Shown here piece by piece: positions 7,729 through 15,263 of a stretch of DNA of 37,273 nt; within the stretch, counting starts at the first letter, position 1; the number at the start of each line of letters is the position of its first letter. The DNA is from an uncultured Sutterella sp. (lineage in GTDB: Bacteria > Pseudomonadota > Gammaproteobacteria > Burkholderiales > Burkholderiaceae_F): positions 1 to 37,273 of the forward strand of contig CAKQKT010000005.1 of the NCBI GenBank assembly GCA_934249275.1. Reading direction: 5' to 3'. A program made the translations under genes and the position numbers. The notes below the pieces were generated by a model that ran no database searches, was not told the DNA's origin, and worked only from the letters and a program-made list of their open reading frames with translations.

Positions 7729-8586
7729 CTACTCGGCCTTTTCCTCTTCGACGCCGATGCCGAGCGCCTTGCGCCAGGCGCAGGTGGCCTTGCACTGCTT
7801 GTCGGCCTTGTCGAGCATCTTTTCGTGCTCGATGAGCTCTTCGGGCGTGGGCTGAGGCATGGGAAGGCGCGCGATGATCTCGTCCGGGATCTTCTCTGCC
7901 TCGCCGATATGGTCCAGATCGATCTCGCCCTGGCCGCGGGTCATCGTCAGATAGACTTCGGCCAGAAGCTGGCTGTCGAGCAGAGCGCCGTGGAACACGC
8001 GGGCCGAGTTGTCGATCTTGTGCATCAGGCACAGGGCGTCGAGGCTCACGCGGCGGCCCGGATACATCTCGCGGGCGATTTCAAGCGTGTCGGTGATCTG
8101 CGCGACGTAGTCCTCGAGCCTGCCCCTGCCGAGGCGCTCGAGCTCCATGTTGATGAAGCCCACGTCGAACTTCGCATTGTGAATGAGAAGCTCCGTGTCG
8201 GAGACGAAGTCGAGGAATTCGTCGACGATGTCCGCAAAGACCGGACAGTTCTTCACCTTCTCGTTCGTAATGCCGTGAATGGCCGTGGTCTCTTCCGGAA
8301 TGTCGCGCTCCGGATTGATGTAGATCTGCAGATAGTCCTGCTGGTCGAGCGAAATTTCGCGGCCGTTGAGCCTCACGCAGCCGATTTCCAGAATGCGGTC
8401 ACCCTTGTCGGGATCAAGGCCCGTCGTTTCCGTATCGAGCGTGATCTGCGGCTTGTTGAAGCTCGAATAGCGCTTTTCATGCGGCTTCGGGGGCACCAGA
8501 ATCTTCTTGCGCGGACGCGCCTCGGTCGGGGCGTCCTTCGAAAGATTGATTCTCTCGTCTACATATTCCGTCGTGGATGCGGCCAT
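7729..8586 (-). CDS. dnaQ: DNA polymerase III epsilon subunit (proofreading exonuclease)
   Basis: 3'-5' exonuclease of the replicative polymerase. The DEDDh motifs are all visible: Exo I TLDTETTGLDP near residues 49-59, Exo II HNAKFDVGFINMEL near 138-151 and Exo III with HGALLDSQLLAEVY near 196-209. The C-terminal quarter is lysine/glutamate-rich and would bind the polymerase alpha subunit. An unusual feature is an N-terminal extension of about 45 residues, Arg/Lys/Pro-rich, before the exonuclease fold; E. coli DnaQ starts almost directly at the fold. The ATG at 8586 has AGGTGA upstream, so the extension appears translated, but an internal start cannot be excluded. Confidence 0.93.
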   Translation of the reverse strand: MAASTTEYVDERINLSKDAPTEARPRKKILVPPKPHEKRYSSFNKPQITLDTETTGLDPDKGDRILEIGCVRLNGREISLDQQDYLQIYINPERDIPEETTAIHGITNEKVKNCPVFADIVDEFLDFVSDTELLIHNAKFDVGFINMELERLGRGRLEDYVAQITDTLEIAREMYPGRRVSLDALCLMHKIDNSARVFHGALLDSQLLAEVYLTMTRGQGEIDLDHIGEAEKIPDEIIARLPMPQPTPEELIEHEKMLDKADKQCKATCAWRKALGIGVEEEKAE

Positions 8587-8655
8587 CTGCGTTTCTCACC
8601 TGACTGTTTGTTGAAGTGCCGTTACTATATCGCACCTGGGAAGCGGAAGCGCCGC

Positions 8656-9582
8656 TCATTCCTCGCGAACAAGCGACGTAAGCACGCTTCTGAACCACTG
8701 AAGCGCCGGATCGCGGTGCGCGCGGTCGTGCCAGACGAGCTTCGGCGTCCAGTGCATGTTGCATTCCTCAGGCAGCGGCAGAATCCTGAAGTCGTCTCCG
8801 CCCGCCACCTCGTGCGCAAGCGTGCTCGAACACGTATAGCACAGGTCGGAGCGCCTCACCATCTGCACGGCGCTGAAGAAGTACGGCGTCGTCACGGCCT
8901 TCCTCCTTTCTATCCAGGCGGCGGGGATTCCGTCGTCCATAGCCTTCAGCACCCATTCGGGCCCGGTGCGGACCTGCACGTAGCGGTGTTTGAGGAGCTC
9001 CTCAAGCGTGAGGCGTCCGGCCTCGTCATAGCGCTCGGCAAGAGGATGCCCGCGGCGAACCACCAGCACGCTGTCGCAGGTCGTGAGCGGCAGGTACCGG
9101 CAGCCTTCGGGCACCTGCTCGATCGGGAAGATCACGAAGTCCAGGTCGCCTCTCAAAAGCTTGCTTTCCCAGTCGTCGCCGTTGGGCGTGAGCCTGATCG
9201 TCACGCCCGGCGCCGTCTTCGTCACGAGCGAAACGGCGGGCTCCACAAAAAAGAGCGCATGGTCGGCGCAGGCGATATGAAATTCGCGCACGAGGCTGGC
9301 CGGATCGAAGGTCTCCTCGACGAAAAGATTGTCAAAGCTCTCCAGAACGGCATCGACCTTGGACTCGAGCGCCAGGGCCTTGTGCGTGGGCGAAAGGCCG
9401 CCCGCGCAGCGCGTGAAGAGCTCGTCGTCAAAGGCTTCGCGAAGGCGGCTGAGGCTGCGCGAGGCGGTGGCCTGAGGAAGGCCGAGCTGAGCGGAGGCCT
9501 TCTGCAGATTGTGCGTTGCGCAGAGCGTCTTGAAGAGCAGCAGGCTGTCGCGGTCGAGATGTTCCTTCGGTTCTTTTTTCAT
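8656..9582 (-). CDS. LysR family transcriptional regulator
   Basis: Predicted 308 aa regulator. The winged helix-turn-helix covers about residues 10-68 (LLLFKTLCATHNLQKASAQLGLPQATASRSLSRLRE), and the rest is a periplasmic-binding-protein-like effector domain. It is transcribed away from assT, the usual LysR layout for a regulator of the neighbouring gene, so an effect on assT is a reasonable inference. I chose the ATG at 9582, placing the HTH at the usual distance from the start; ATG codons at 9615 and 9633 are in frame, and none has a strong ribosome site. The effector ligand is unknown. Confidence 0.85.
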   Translation of the reverse strand: MKKEPKEHLDRDSLLLFKTLCATHNLQKASAQLGLPQATASRSLSRLREAFDDELFTRCAGGLSPTHKALALESKVDAVLESFDNLFVEETFDPASLVREFHIACADHALFFVEPAVSLVTKTAPGVTIRLTPNGDDWESKLLRGDLDFVIFPIEQVPEGCRYLPLTTCDSVLVVRRGHPLAERYDEAGRLTLEELLKHRYVQVRTGPEWVLKAMDDGIPAAWIERRKAVTTPYFFSAVQMVRRSDLCYTCSSTLAHEVAGGDDFRILPLPEECNMHWTPKLVWHDRAHRDPALQWFRSVLTSLVREE

Positions 9583-9784
9583 TTTTGAGGTCTCGCATTC
9601 GTCAAAACTGACCATTGCACGTCCGAAACTCACAATGGCGCGCGGGAGAAGTCTTTTCTAATCTTACAGCCATGGCAAAACGGCGTTTGATCCATGAAAA
9701 CACCAACGATTCGCGCCGTGTTCTCCCAGCCTCAACCAACTGATTTTCCTCTCTTTGACCAAGAGATTAAAAGGAGTTTCGACC

Positions 9785-11599
9785 ATGCATCACTTCACGC
9801 TGAAGCTCGCCGCCGCGGCCGTTGCCGCCGCCTGCATCCTTCCGGGCATCGCCACCGCCGCCGGCGGCAGCTCCGGCCCCGCCGTTCATTATGCCGTTCA
9901 GGGCCAGATCGGCGAAGTCATCACCAACCCGTACAAGATCGCGCCGCTCACGGCCGTGATCCGCAACGGCGGCTACGTCCTCAAGGACGCCACCGTGCAC
10001 GTCGTTCCGAAGCACGGCGGCGCCGAAATCAAGTACCACGTGAGCGACGTTCTGCTCCGCACCCACGCCGGCATCCCGGTCTTCGGCCTCTATCCGGACT
10101 ACAACAACACGGTTGAAGTGTCCTACACCCGCGTCGACGGCAAGAAGGAAGTCCGCGTTGAAAACGAGGTCTACCGCATCTACGCCCCCGGCATCCACAC
10201 GGAAACGAACGGCACGGCCGCCCAGCACCACGCCATGTTCGAAACCGAAGTGAAGAAGGTTGATCCCGAATTCAAGGACCGCCTCTACTTCATCAACAAC
10301 TTCCTGCCGTCGGGCGGCAACGTTGCCCGCACGACCTGGAACAACCCGACGGGCGGCGCCCTCGAATGGGTCTACTATCCGCAGAACGCCGTCATCGACA
10401 CGGCCGGCGACGTCCGCTGGTACATGTTCGTCCAGCCGATCTATGATCCGGAAAACATCTACAAGTCCGGCATCATGATGGGCTTCCATCAGACCGACGA
10501 CGGGTTCCTGAGCTTCGGCTACGGCCAGCGCTACGCCAAGTACGACCTTCTCGGCCGCGAAGTTTTCAACCGCCGCCTGCCCGCGGGCTACGCCGACTTC
10601 TCCCACGCCATGGATCCGGCCCAGAACGGCCACTACTTCCTGCGCGTCTCCTCGTCCGACTACCGCCGTCCCGACGGCAAGCGCGTTCATACGGTCCGCG
10701 ACGTGATCGCCGAAGTGGACCAGAACGGCAACGTGGTCGACGACTTCCGCCTCTTCGAAATCCTTGACCCGTATCGCGACACCGTCATCAAGGCCATGGA
10801 CCAGGGCGCCGTCTGCCTCAACATCGATGCTTCGCAGTCCGGCACCACCCTCTCCTCCGAAGACCTCGCCAAGATGGACAAGAACGACAAGTTCGGCGAC
10901 ATCGCCGGCGTCGGCCCCGGCCGCAACTGGGCTCACGTCAACTCCGTCGACTACGACCCGACCGACGACTCGATCATCATCTCCTCCCGCCATCAGTCCG
11001 CTCTGATCAAGATCGGCCGCGACAAGAAGGTGAAGTGGATCGTCGGCTCCCACGAAGGCTGGAAGAAGGAATTCCAGGACAAGCTTCTTACCCCGGTCGA
11101 CAAGGACGGCAAGCCCATCAAGTGCGAAGGCTCCAAGTGCGAGGGCGACTTCGACTGGACCTGGACGCAGCACACCGGCTGGCGTGTTGACGCCAAGTCC
11201 GACAAGGACATCTTCTATCTCTCCGTCTTCGACAACGGCGACGCCCGCGGCATGGAACAGCCGCCGCTTCCCGACATGAAGTACTCCCGCGCCGTGATCT
11301 ACAAGATCGACCAGAAGAAGATGACCATCCAGCAGGTCTGGGAATACGGCAAGGAACGCGGCTTCGACTGGTACAGCCCGATCACGTCCGTCACCGAATA
11401 CGAAGCCGACAAGAACTCCGTCTTCGTCTACTCGGCCACCGCTTCGCTCAACATGAAGCAGTTCAACTCGGTGAGCCCGAACCCGGTCATCAACGAGTTC
11501 AAGTGGGGCTCCCACGAACCAGCCGTCGAGATCCAGCTCAAGTCCACCATGGGCTACCGCGCGCTTCCGATCTCGCTCAACAAGGCCTTCAACCAGTAA
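9785..11599 (+). CDS. assT: Periplasmic aryl-sulfate sulfotransferase
   Basis: PAPS-independent sulfotransferase that moves sulfate from one phenolic sulfate to another phenol through a sulfo-histidine intermediate in the periplasm. The 604 aa protein has a clear Sec signal peptide (about 1-25, ending ATAAGG). The catalytic set known from uropathogenic E. coli AssT is present with matching spacing: His274 (DFSHAMD), His384 (NWAHVNSVDYDP), Arg402 (SSRHQSALIKI) and His463 (WTQHTGWR), the last corresponding to the sulfurylated histidine. A cysteine pair KCEGSKC near 449-454 may form the stabilising disulfide. AAGGAG lies 8 nt before the ATG. Unlike the UPEC locus, no dsbL/dsbI follows. It is monocistronic with stacked terminators. 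Confidence 0.95.
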   Translation: MHHFTLKLAAAAVAAACILPGIATAAGGSSGPAVHYAVQGQIGEVITNPYKIAPLTAVIRNGGYVLKDATVHVVPKHGGAEIKYHVSDVLLRTHAGIPVFGLYPDYNNTVEVSYTRVDGKKEVRVENEVYRIYAPGIHTETNGTAAQHHAMFETEVKKVDPEFKDRLYFINNFLPSGGNVARTTWNNPTGGALEWVYYPQNAVIDTAGDVRWYMFVQPIYDPENIYKSGIMMGFHQTDDGFLSFGYGQRYAKYDLLGREVFNRRLPAGYADFSHAMDPAQNGHYFLRVSSSDYRRPDGKRVHTVRDVIAEVDQNGNVVDDFRLFEILDPYRDTVIKAMDQGAVCLNIDASQSGTTLSSEDLAKMDKNDKFGDIAGVGPGRNWAHVNSVDYDPTDDSIIISSRHQSALIKIGRDKKVKWIVGSHEGWKKEFQDKLLTPVDKDGKPIKCEGSKCEGDFDWTWTQHTGWRVDAKSDKDIFYLSVFDNGDARGMEQPPLPDMKYSRAVIYKIDQKKMTIQQVWEYGKERGFDWYSPITSVTEYEADKNSVFVYSATASLNMKQFNSVSPNPVINEFKWGSHEPAVEIQLKSTMGYRALPISLNKAFNQ

Positions 11600-11621
11600 T
11601 TCGGTTATCTGCGCCGTCAAG

Positions 11622-11654
11622 CCGTCCGGCACACACCTCCTTGATGCCGGACGG
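11622..11654 (+). terminator. First hairpin after assT
   Basis: A 9-bp perfect stem CCGTCCGGC/GCCGGACGG with a 15-nt loop. There is no U tract, so it may protect the 3' end rather than terminate. Confidence 0.5.
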
Positions 11655-11660
11655 GTTGCA

Positions 11661-11706
11661 AAAGGCGCGAAAGCCTCGGCATGACCGCTTTCGCGCCTTT
11701 CTTTCC
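11661..11706 (+). terminator. Strong terminator after assT
   Basis: A perfect 14-bp stem (AAAGGCGCGAAAGC at 11661-11674 with GCTTTCGCGCCTTT at 11687-11700), followed by CTTTCC. Confidence 0.85.
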
Positions 11707-11708
11707 AA

Positions 11709-11740
11709 GCGCCGCGCCCTCGGGCCGGCGCCTTTTTTTT
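11709..11740 (+). terminator. Third hairpin after assT with T8 tract
   Basis: The stem GCGCCG-C-GCCC/GGGC-CGGCGC has a two-base loop and is followed by eight T residues. It is the most classical of the three hairpins stacked behind assT and insulates the next unit. Confidence 0.8.
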
Positions 11741-11810
11741 CGCCCGCCCCCTGCAGATCCTCAATCCGGCCAAGCACTTTGCCTTATGGCGCCAAACACC
11801 GTTCGTTCGC

Positions 11811-11816
11811 TATAAT
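11811..11816 (+). promoter_or_regulatory. Consensus -10 box before the small secreted protein
   Basis: A perfect TATAAT about 36 nt before the start codon at 11852. No convincing -35 lies at 16-18 nt, which suggests activator-dependent transcription. The transcript would have a leader of about 28 nt without an evident ribosome site. Confidence 0.5.
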
Positions 11817-11851
11817 TTCCTCTCTTTTCACCTACCGCACAGTCGTTTTTA

Positions 11852-12217
11852 ATGTTCCATCTGCTCAGGCTCCTCATTTTCGCAGCGATGGCGCTTCTCG
11901 CGTCGTCGCCCCCTGCGCTTGCCTGTGCGGACCACGATGCCGCCCGACCGGCCGTCATTGAAAACGTCAGCCATGCGGATTGCGCGTCCGCAGCGTCCGC
12001 CATGCATGCCGTCTCCTCCGCCTCGCCTCAATGCGTCTTGAAGGCTTCGGGACCGCTCTGCGGGGACTTCCATCTCTGCTGCGTCACGCCGCCCGCCGCT
12101 CCCGCCGCCTCGGCCGACACCCTTGCCGTGCCGGTCGTCTTCGGCGCGATTGCGAGCATCGATCCCGCCGACACCGGCATCATTCCTCAAAACGAAACGC
12201 CTCCTCCAAGAAGCTGA
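11852..12217 (+). CDS. Small exported Cys/His protein, possible metal-binding factor
   Basis: I do not recognise a named family. The 121 aa product has a clear signal peptide (hydrophobic residues 5-24, ending PPALA) followed directly by Cys25, so it is either cleaved to the periplasm or, with an imperfect lipobox, a lipoprotein. The mature part has six cysteines (25, 44, 61, 70, 76, 77) with nearby histidines (CADHD, SHADC, DFHLCC), a pattern seen in small CopL/DUF2946-type metal-associated proteins (loose resemblance only). The second half is Ala/Pro-rich. It has a TATAAT box but no Shine-Dalgarno. The next gene, with a His/Met-rich tail, starts 83 nt downstream, which supports a joint metal role. 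Confidence 0.65.
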   Translation: MFHLLRLLIFAAMALLASSPPALACADHDAARPAVIENVSHADCASAASAMHAVSSASPQCVLKASGPLCGDFHLCCVTPPAAPAASADTLAVPVVFGAIASIDPADTGIIPQNETPPPRS

Positions 12218-12300
12218 AGCGCCGGGCACACATCTACCCGCATTTCTACCGGCGGCCCCTGCGCCGTCCTTTTGTTTCAGTTTCTTTGGAGATTCCTCAA

Positions 12301-13029
12301 ATGGGAATGACTCACTATATGGAGCTCATGATGGGTTCCTGGTACCTGCTCGTCCTTTTCATGGCCGTTCCGATGTTTCTCGCCGAATGCTACGTCGTGA
12401 GCGAAATCCTTCTGCTCTTGAAGCCCCGCGAATCGGGCGCGCTCAAGACGTTCAACAAGGCCTCGGCCTATGCTTCGGCCGTCGTCATCGCGCTTCTTTC
12501 AGCCATTGCGGGCTTTCATTTTTCCCAAGTAACCGAATGGCGCACCTGGGTCGACGTGACGGCGTCCGTCGCCTACATGGCGGCGGGACTGCCGTTCCTC
12601 TATATCGGCCTGCTTGAAGCAGGCGTCATCGGACGCGCGAAGGATCCCGTGCAAAAGGGCCATGCCGCCGTCGCGGCCGTCGTGGCCTACCTCATTCTTT
12701 CGCACGCTGCCATGGTCTTCGGGATGTTCGACCCGGTGCAGTTCGGCTATAAGCCCAAGGACGGCGGGCACCACATGATGCACGACATGGGCGGCATGAA
12801 CGGCCATTCCATGCACTCCATGCACGAAATGCCGATGCCGTCATCGTCCGGACATCATTGCGACGAAACGATGAGCGGCATGAAGCTGCCCGGAGGCCAT
12901 CCCGTGCCCGAAGGCTGGCACCGCATGCCCGACGGCACGCTCATGAAGAACGGCCCGATGATGAATCAGAGTCAGCCTGCTCCGTCTGCTCAGCCGGACG
13001 AAGCCGTGCCGGCGGCCGGCCATCACTGA
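12301..13029 (+). CDS. Membrane protein with His/Met-rich tail (DUF6803-like permease)
   Basis: Predicted inner-membrane protein of 242 aa. Four hydrophobic segments occur at about 12-40, 54-73, 84-104 and 119-140, followed by a hydrophilic tail of about 95 residues dense in His and Met (HHMMHDMGGMNGHSMHSMHE and a final AAGHH). Such tails bind copper, nickel or silver in other proteins. The membrane part resembles short proteins annotated as permease/DUF6803 (from memory). The ATG at 12301 has a TTGGAG site about 9 nt upstream; the frame stays open upstream to 11980 but that part overlaps the secreted-protein gene in another frame and looks non-coding. Transport direction and metal are unknown. 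Confidence 0.75.
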   Translation: MGMTHYMELMMGSWYLLVLFMAVPMFLAECYVVSEILLLLKPRESGALKTFNKASAYASAVVIALLSAIAGFHFSQVTEWRTWVDVTASVAYMAAGLPFLYIGLLEAGVIGRAKDPVQKGHAAVAAVVAYLILSHAAMVFGMFDPVQFGYKPKDGGHHMMHDMGGMNGHSMHSMHEMPMPSSSGHHCDETMSGMKLPGGHPVPEGWHRMPDGTLMKNGPMMNQSQPAPSAQPDEAVPAAGHH

Positions 13030-13046
13030 GGCTGCCCCATGAAGAC

Positions 13047-13124
13047 GAAACGCCGTTTACGAGCATGACGCTCGAACGGCGTTTCGGAGTCTCACGAATG
13101 CGCCGGACCTTCGGGCCCGGCGCA
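13047..13124. terminator. Two hairpins between convergent genes
   Basis: The first hairpin pairs GAAACGCCGTT (13047-13057) with AACGGCGTTTC (13075-13085) and has an inner CGAGC/GCTCG stem. The second is a long GC stem (ATGCGCCGG to CCGGCGCAT, 13098-13124) followed by TTGCTT. They separate the membrane-protein gene from the minus-strand flavoprotein gene and can serve both. Confidence 0.65.
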
Positions 13125-13129
13125 TTTGC

Positions 13130-14242
13130 TTACTGGCAGGATCTTCTGGATTCCATGAGCATTTTGGCTCGCATCGCCGCCTGCCGGCCGGCTTCGCGCC
13201 CCATCACGAAGCAGGACATCAGGCCGGCGCCGCCCAGGCGGTCGGTGCCGAAGATGCCGCCCGTGCACTCGCCGGCGGCAAAAAGGCCGGTCATGGCGGT
13301 ACCTTCAGGCGTGAGCACCTCGGCGTCCTGGTTGATGCGAAGGCCGTCGAGCGTCGTATGGACGTAGACCTTGTCGCCGCCGAGGAACGGACCCGCCTGA
13401 ACGCCGAAGCCCTTGGTGATCTGAGCGCCTTCGCGGCCAACCATTTCGATCATCTCGCCCGTGGCGCCGTCAAAGACCTTGCCGTTCGGGTTGGCTGTCG
13501 TCCTGACATCAGCGGTCAGCTTCGGATTGATCTTCATGCGGGCTTCGACATTGGCCGTGAAGCCGCCGCAGGCGATGACAAAGGCGCGAGTCTTCACGAC
13601 CCTGCGGCCTTCAGGCGTCTGGGCTTCGACCAGCCAATGGCAGCTCGTCGGCTCGATTTGCGTGACGGGAGACGAGACAAGCACTCGAGCGCCGCAGCTG
13701 CGGACATAATCCGCCAAAACGTTCACATACTTTTGCCCAGCCTGTTTTCCGGCCATGGCATAGCTCTTAACGTGCTTGCCGGGCTGAGCGACGAAGGGCT
13801 CGCCCCATTTGATGCCCAGGACTTCTAGCCAGTTGAGCATCAGTGCGGACTTCTCGCCGATCTTTGCGAGAATCTCAGGATCGCCCTTGCCGCCGCCGAC
13901 TTCCATCGCTTCCTTGACGAAGCGCTCGACGGTGTCGTCCTTGTCCTTCGAGCGTTCCGGCGCCACGGCCGCGACCGCACCGCTCGAATAAAGCGAATGG
14001 CCGCCGACGACCGGACCCTTTTCAAACACGATCACGTTTTTGGCACCCGCATCAAGGGCGGATGCAGCTGCGGTGAGCCCGGCCAGGCCGGAACCCACGA
14101 CCACGACGTCCCAGAATTCGGAATCCTCGGGCATCCACCTTTCGGCCTTCGTCAGCGATTCGGCACAGAGAGCGCCCGGGAACACCGCGGCGATGCCCGC
14201 CCCGGCCAGAAGCCGGCGTCGTTGAATCATGTTTTTATGCAT
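13130..14242 (-). CDS. Tat-exported FAD flavoprotein, flavocytochrome c/fumarate-reductase type, lacking capping domain
   Basis: Predicted periplasmic flavoprotein of 370 aa. A twin-arginine signal (IQRRRLLAGAGIA, residues 6-18) precedes a Rossmann FAD site VVVGSGLAGLTAA (47-59) and the later FAD motif GLFAAGECTGGIFGTDRLGGAG near the C-terminus. These match the flavoprotein domain of flavocytochrome c, urocanate reductase and related enzymes. Those domains are about 450-470 aa. Here GREGAQI is followed almost at once by the segment equivalent to APFYALE...HHTMGG, so the capping domain with its catalytic arginine (Arg402 in Shewanella Fcc3) is missing. It may be a compact variant of other function or an in-frame deletion. 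The ATG at 14242 has AAGGAAGGA upstream. No haem CxxCH is present. Confidence 0.85.
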   Translation of the reverse strand: MHKNMIQRRRLLAGAGIAAVFPGALCAESLTKAERWMPEDSEFWDVVVVGSGLAGLTAAASALDAGAKNVIVFEKGPVVGGHSLYSSGAVAAVAPERSKDKDDTVERFVKEAMEVGGGKGDPEILAKIGEKSALMLNWLEVLGIKWGEPFVAQPGKHVKSYAMAGKQAGQKYVNVLADYVRSCGARVLVSSPVTQIEPTSCHWLVEAQTPEGRRVVKTRAFVIACGGFTANVEARMKINPKLTADVRTTANPNGKVFDGATGEMIEMVGREGAQITKGFGVQAGPFLGGDKVYVHTTLDGLRINQDAEVLTPEGTAMTGLFAAGECTGGIFGTDRLGGAGLMSCFVMGREAGRQAAMRAKMLMESRRSCQ

Positions 14243-14539
14243 TGTTTCCTTCCTTTTGGAGAGTCTCTCGGTTATCGGCCGGAAGCTTCCCGTGCCGGCT
14301 TGAAGCTGATTTCCCGCATTCATGAGGAACACCCGTGCGAAGTCGACGAAATCAGTCAAGTCTCGAAATTCATGATGATCCGATGGGACAGTCGAAAACG
14401 CCGCCGGTACACAGCAAAGGCATATTCCGGAAAGCACTACGCCCAAAGGACCGCTCCGCGATTTTAATGCAACAAATTGCCCACTAAAACCTAACGTTTT
14501 CCCGCGTCGGATCGTGTGATGCCAGAATACCAACAATTC

Positions 14540-14620
14540 TCGCCATTCACTCGACATGTCTGATGAAGCTGGCAACGGCCGCGTTGCCGCGGATGCCATC
14601 AAGGAAGCCATCGCCAAGTA
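14540..14620 (+). pseudogene. Possible 3' remnant of a deleted gene
   Basis: A plus-strand frame ending at the TAA at 14618-14620 reads DEAGNGRVAADAIKEAIAK at its C-terminus, amphipathic and similar to the closing helix of FAD-dependent fumarate-reductase-type proteins (GRxAAxxAxKEA). Nothing coding can be followed upstream of about 14540, and an intrinsic terminator follows 53 nt after the stop. Together these look like the tail end of a lost gene. The match is short, so a chance frame is possible. Confidence 0.35.
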
Positions 14621-14640
14621 ATCCGTCGGCACGATGCACC

Positions 14641-14715
14641 GCGCAGCAGCCTCAACGGCGGCTGCGCCCTCAGGAGCCCGAAGCTTTTCCAAGAGCTTCG
14701 GGCTCATTTTTTCTT
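14641..14715 (+). terminator. Orphan plus-strand terminator
   Basis: A first stem GCGCAGC/GCTGCGC (14641-14667) is followed by a perfect 12-bp stem GAGCCCGAAGCT/AGCTTCGGGCTC (14674-14705) and ATTTTTTCTT. It is oriented for a plus-strand gene, but no intact plus-strand gene lies upstream until beyond the minus-strand flavoprotein. Confidence 0.75.
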
Positions 14716-15263
14716 CGCTTATCGGATGAGCGGATACGCTCATCGCAGGCTGCATTCTCTTATCCGCACGCGCTTGTCTCATTCTCGCAACACATTGCCG
14801 CCAAAGAGTTTTTATACAGAACGAGAGAGAATGACGCACAATATGCCAATTCCATTTTAGTTTTCACTTGCGACAAGCCAATTCCGAAATTCAATCGGCA
14901 ACCCAATTTCAACCATTTCCGTTTCGCTTCCTAAAGTTTCTCCTGCGTGATCACTTCCACTAATGACGACAGCCGAAATCAACGGTCATTCAAGGAGCTT
15001 TCTACTTTTTAACGAGCGTCTGTTCTCTTTTGAATGACATGACTTCGGCATATCGCCGTTCTTCGAAAAAAAACGCGAAAATTTCCGATTCCAAGTTTCA
15101 TAACCCGTGATGCCTTCGGCTTATTGCAGCAGCAGAACCGCCGTTCTCGTAAAAACAGAAGAGAGCCAGAATCCGCTCAGAGCTCAGGCGAAACAGTCCG
15201 GACAACCACATGAGGACTGTCTCAGATCCGCCCGGGCCGTCCAAACTTTTAAAGGAAATAATC

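Larger units (their letters stand above)
14243..15263. other. Gene-poor region with possible remnant and porin leader
   Basis: About 1 kb without an intact gene. It holds a possible 3' gene remnant (14540-14620), an orphan plus-strand terminator (14674-14715), and then some 500 nt of AT-rich DNA upstream of the porin gene, as is common for highly regulated outer-membrane protein genes. I could not fix a porin promoter. Confidence 0.5.

Noticed and set aside
9767..11773. A long open frame antisense to assT
   Set aside because: Same codon-bias artefact; AssT has full catalytic residues, a signal peptide and a ribosome site on the other strand.
11600..11850. dsbL/dsbI accessory genes behind assT
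   Set aside because: Only three hairpins and a promoter lie there; the following two genes have no CXXC thioredoxin or DsbB-like motifs.
11980..12300. Upstream extension of the His/Met-tailed membrane protein
   Set aside because: It overlaps the secreted Cys/His protein in another frame, is Arg-rich like an out-of-frame reading, and a proper ribosome site precedes the ATG at 12301.
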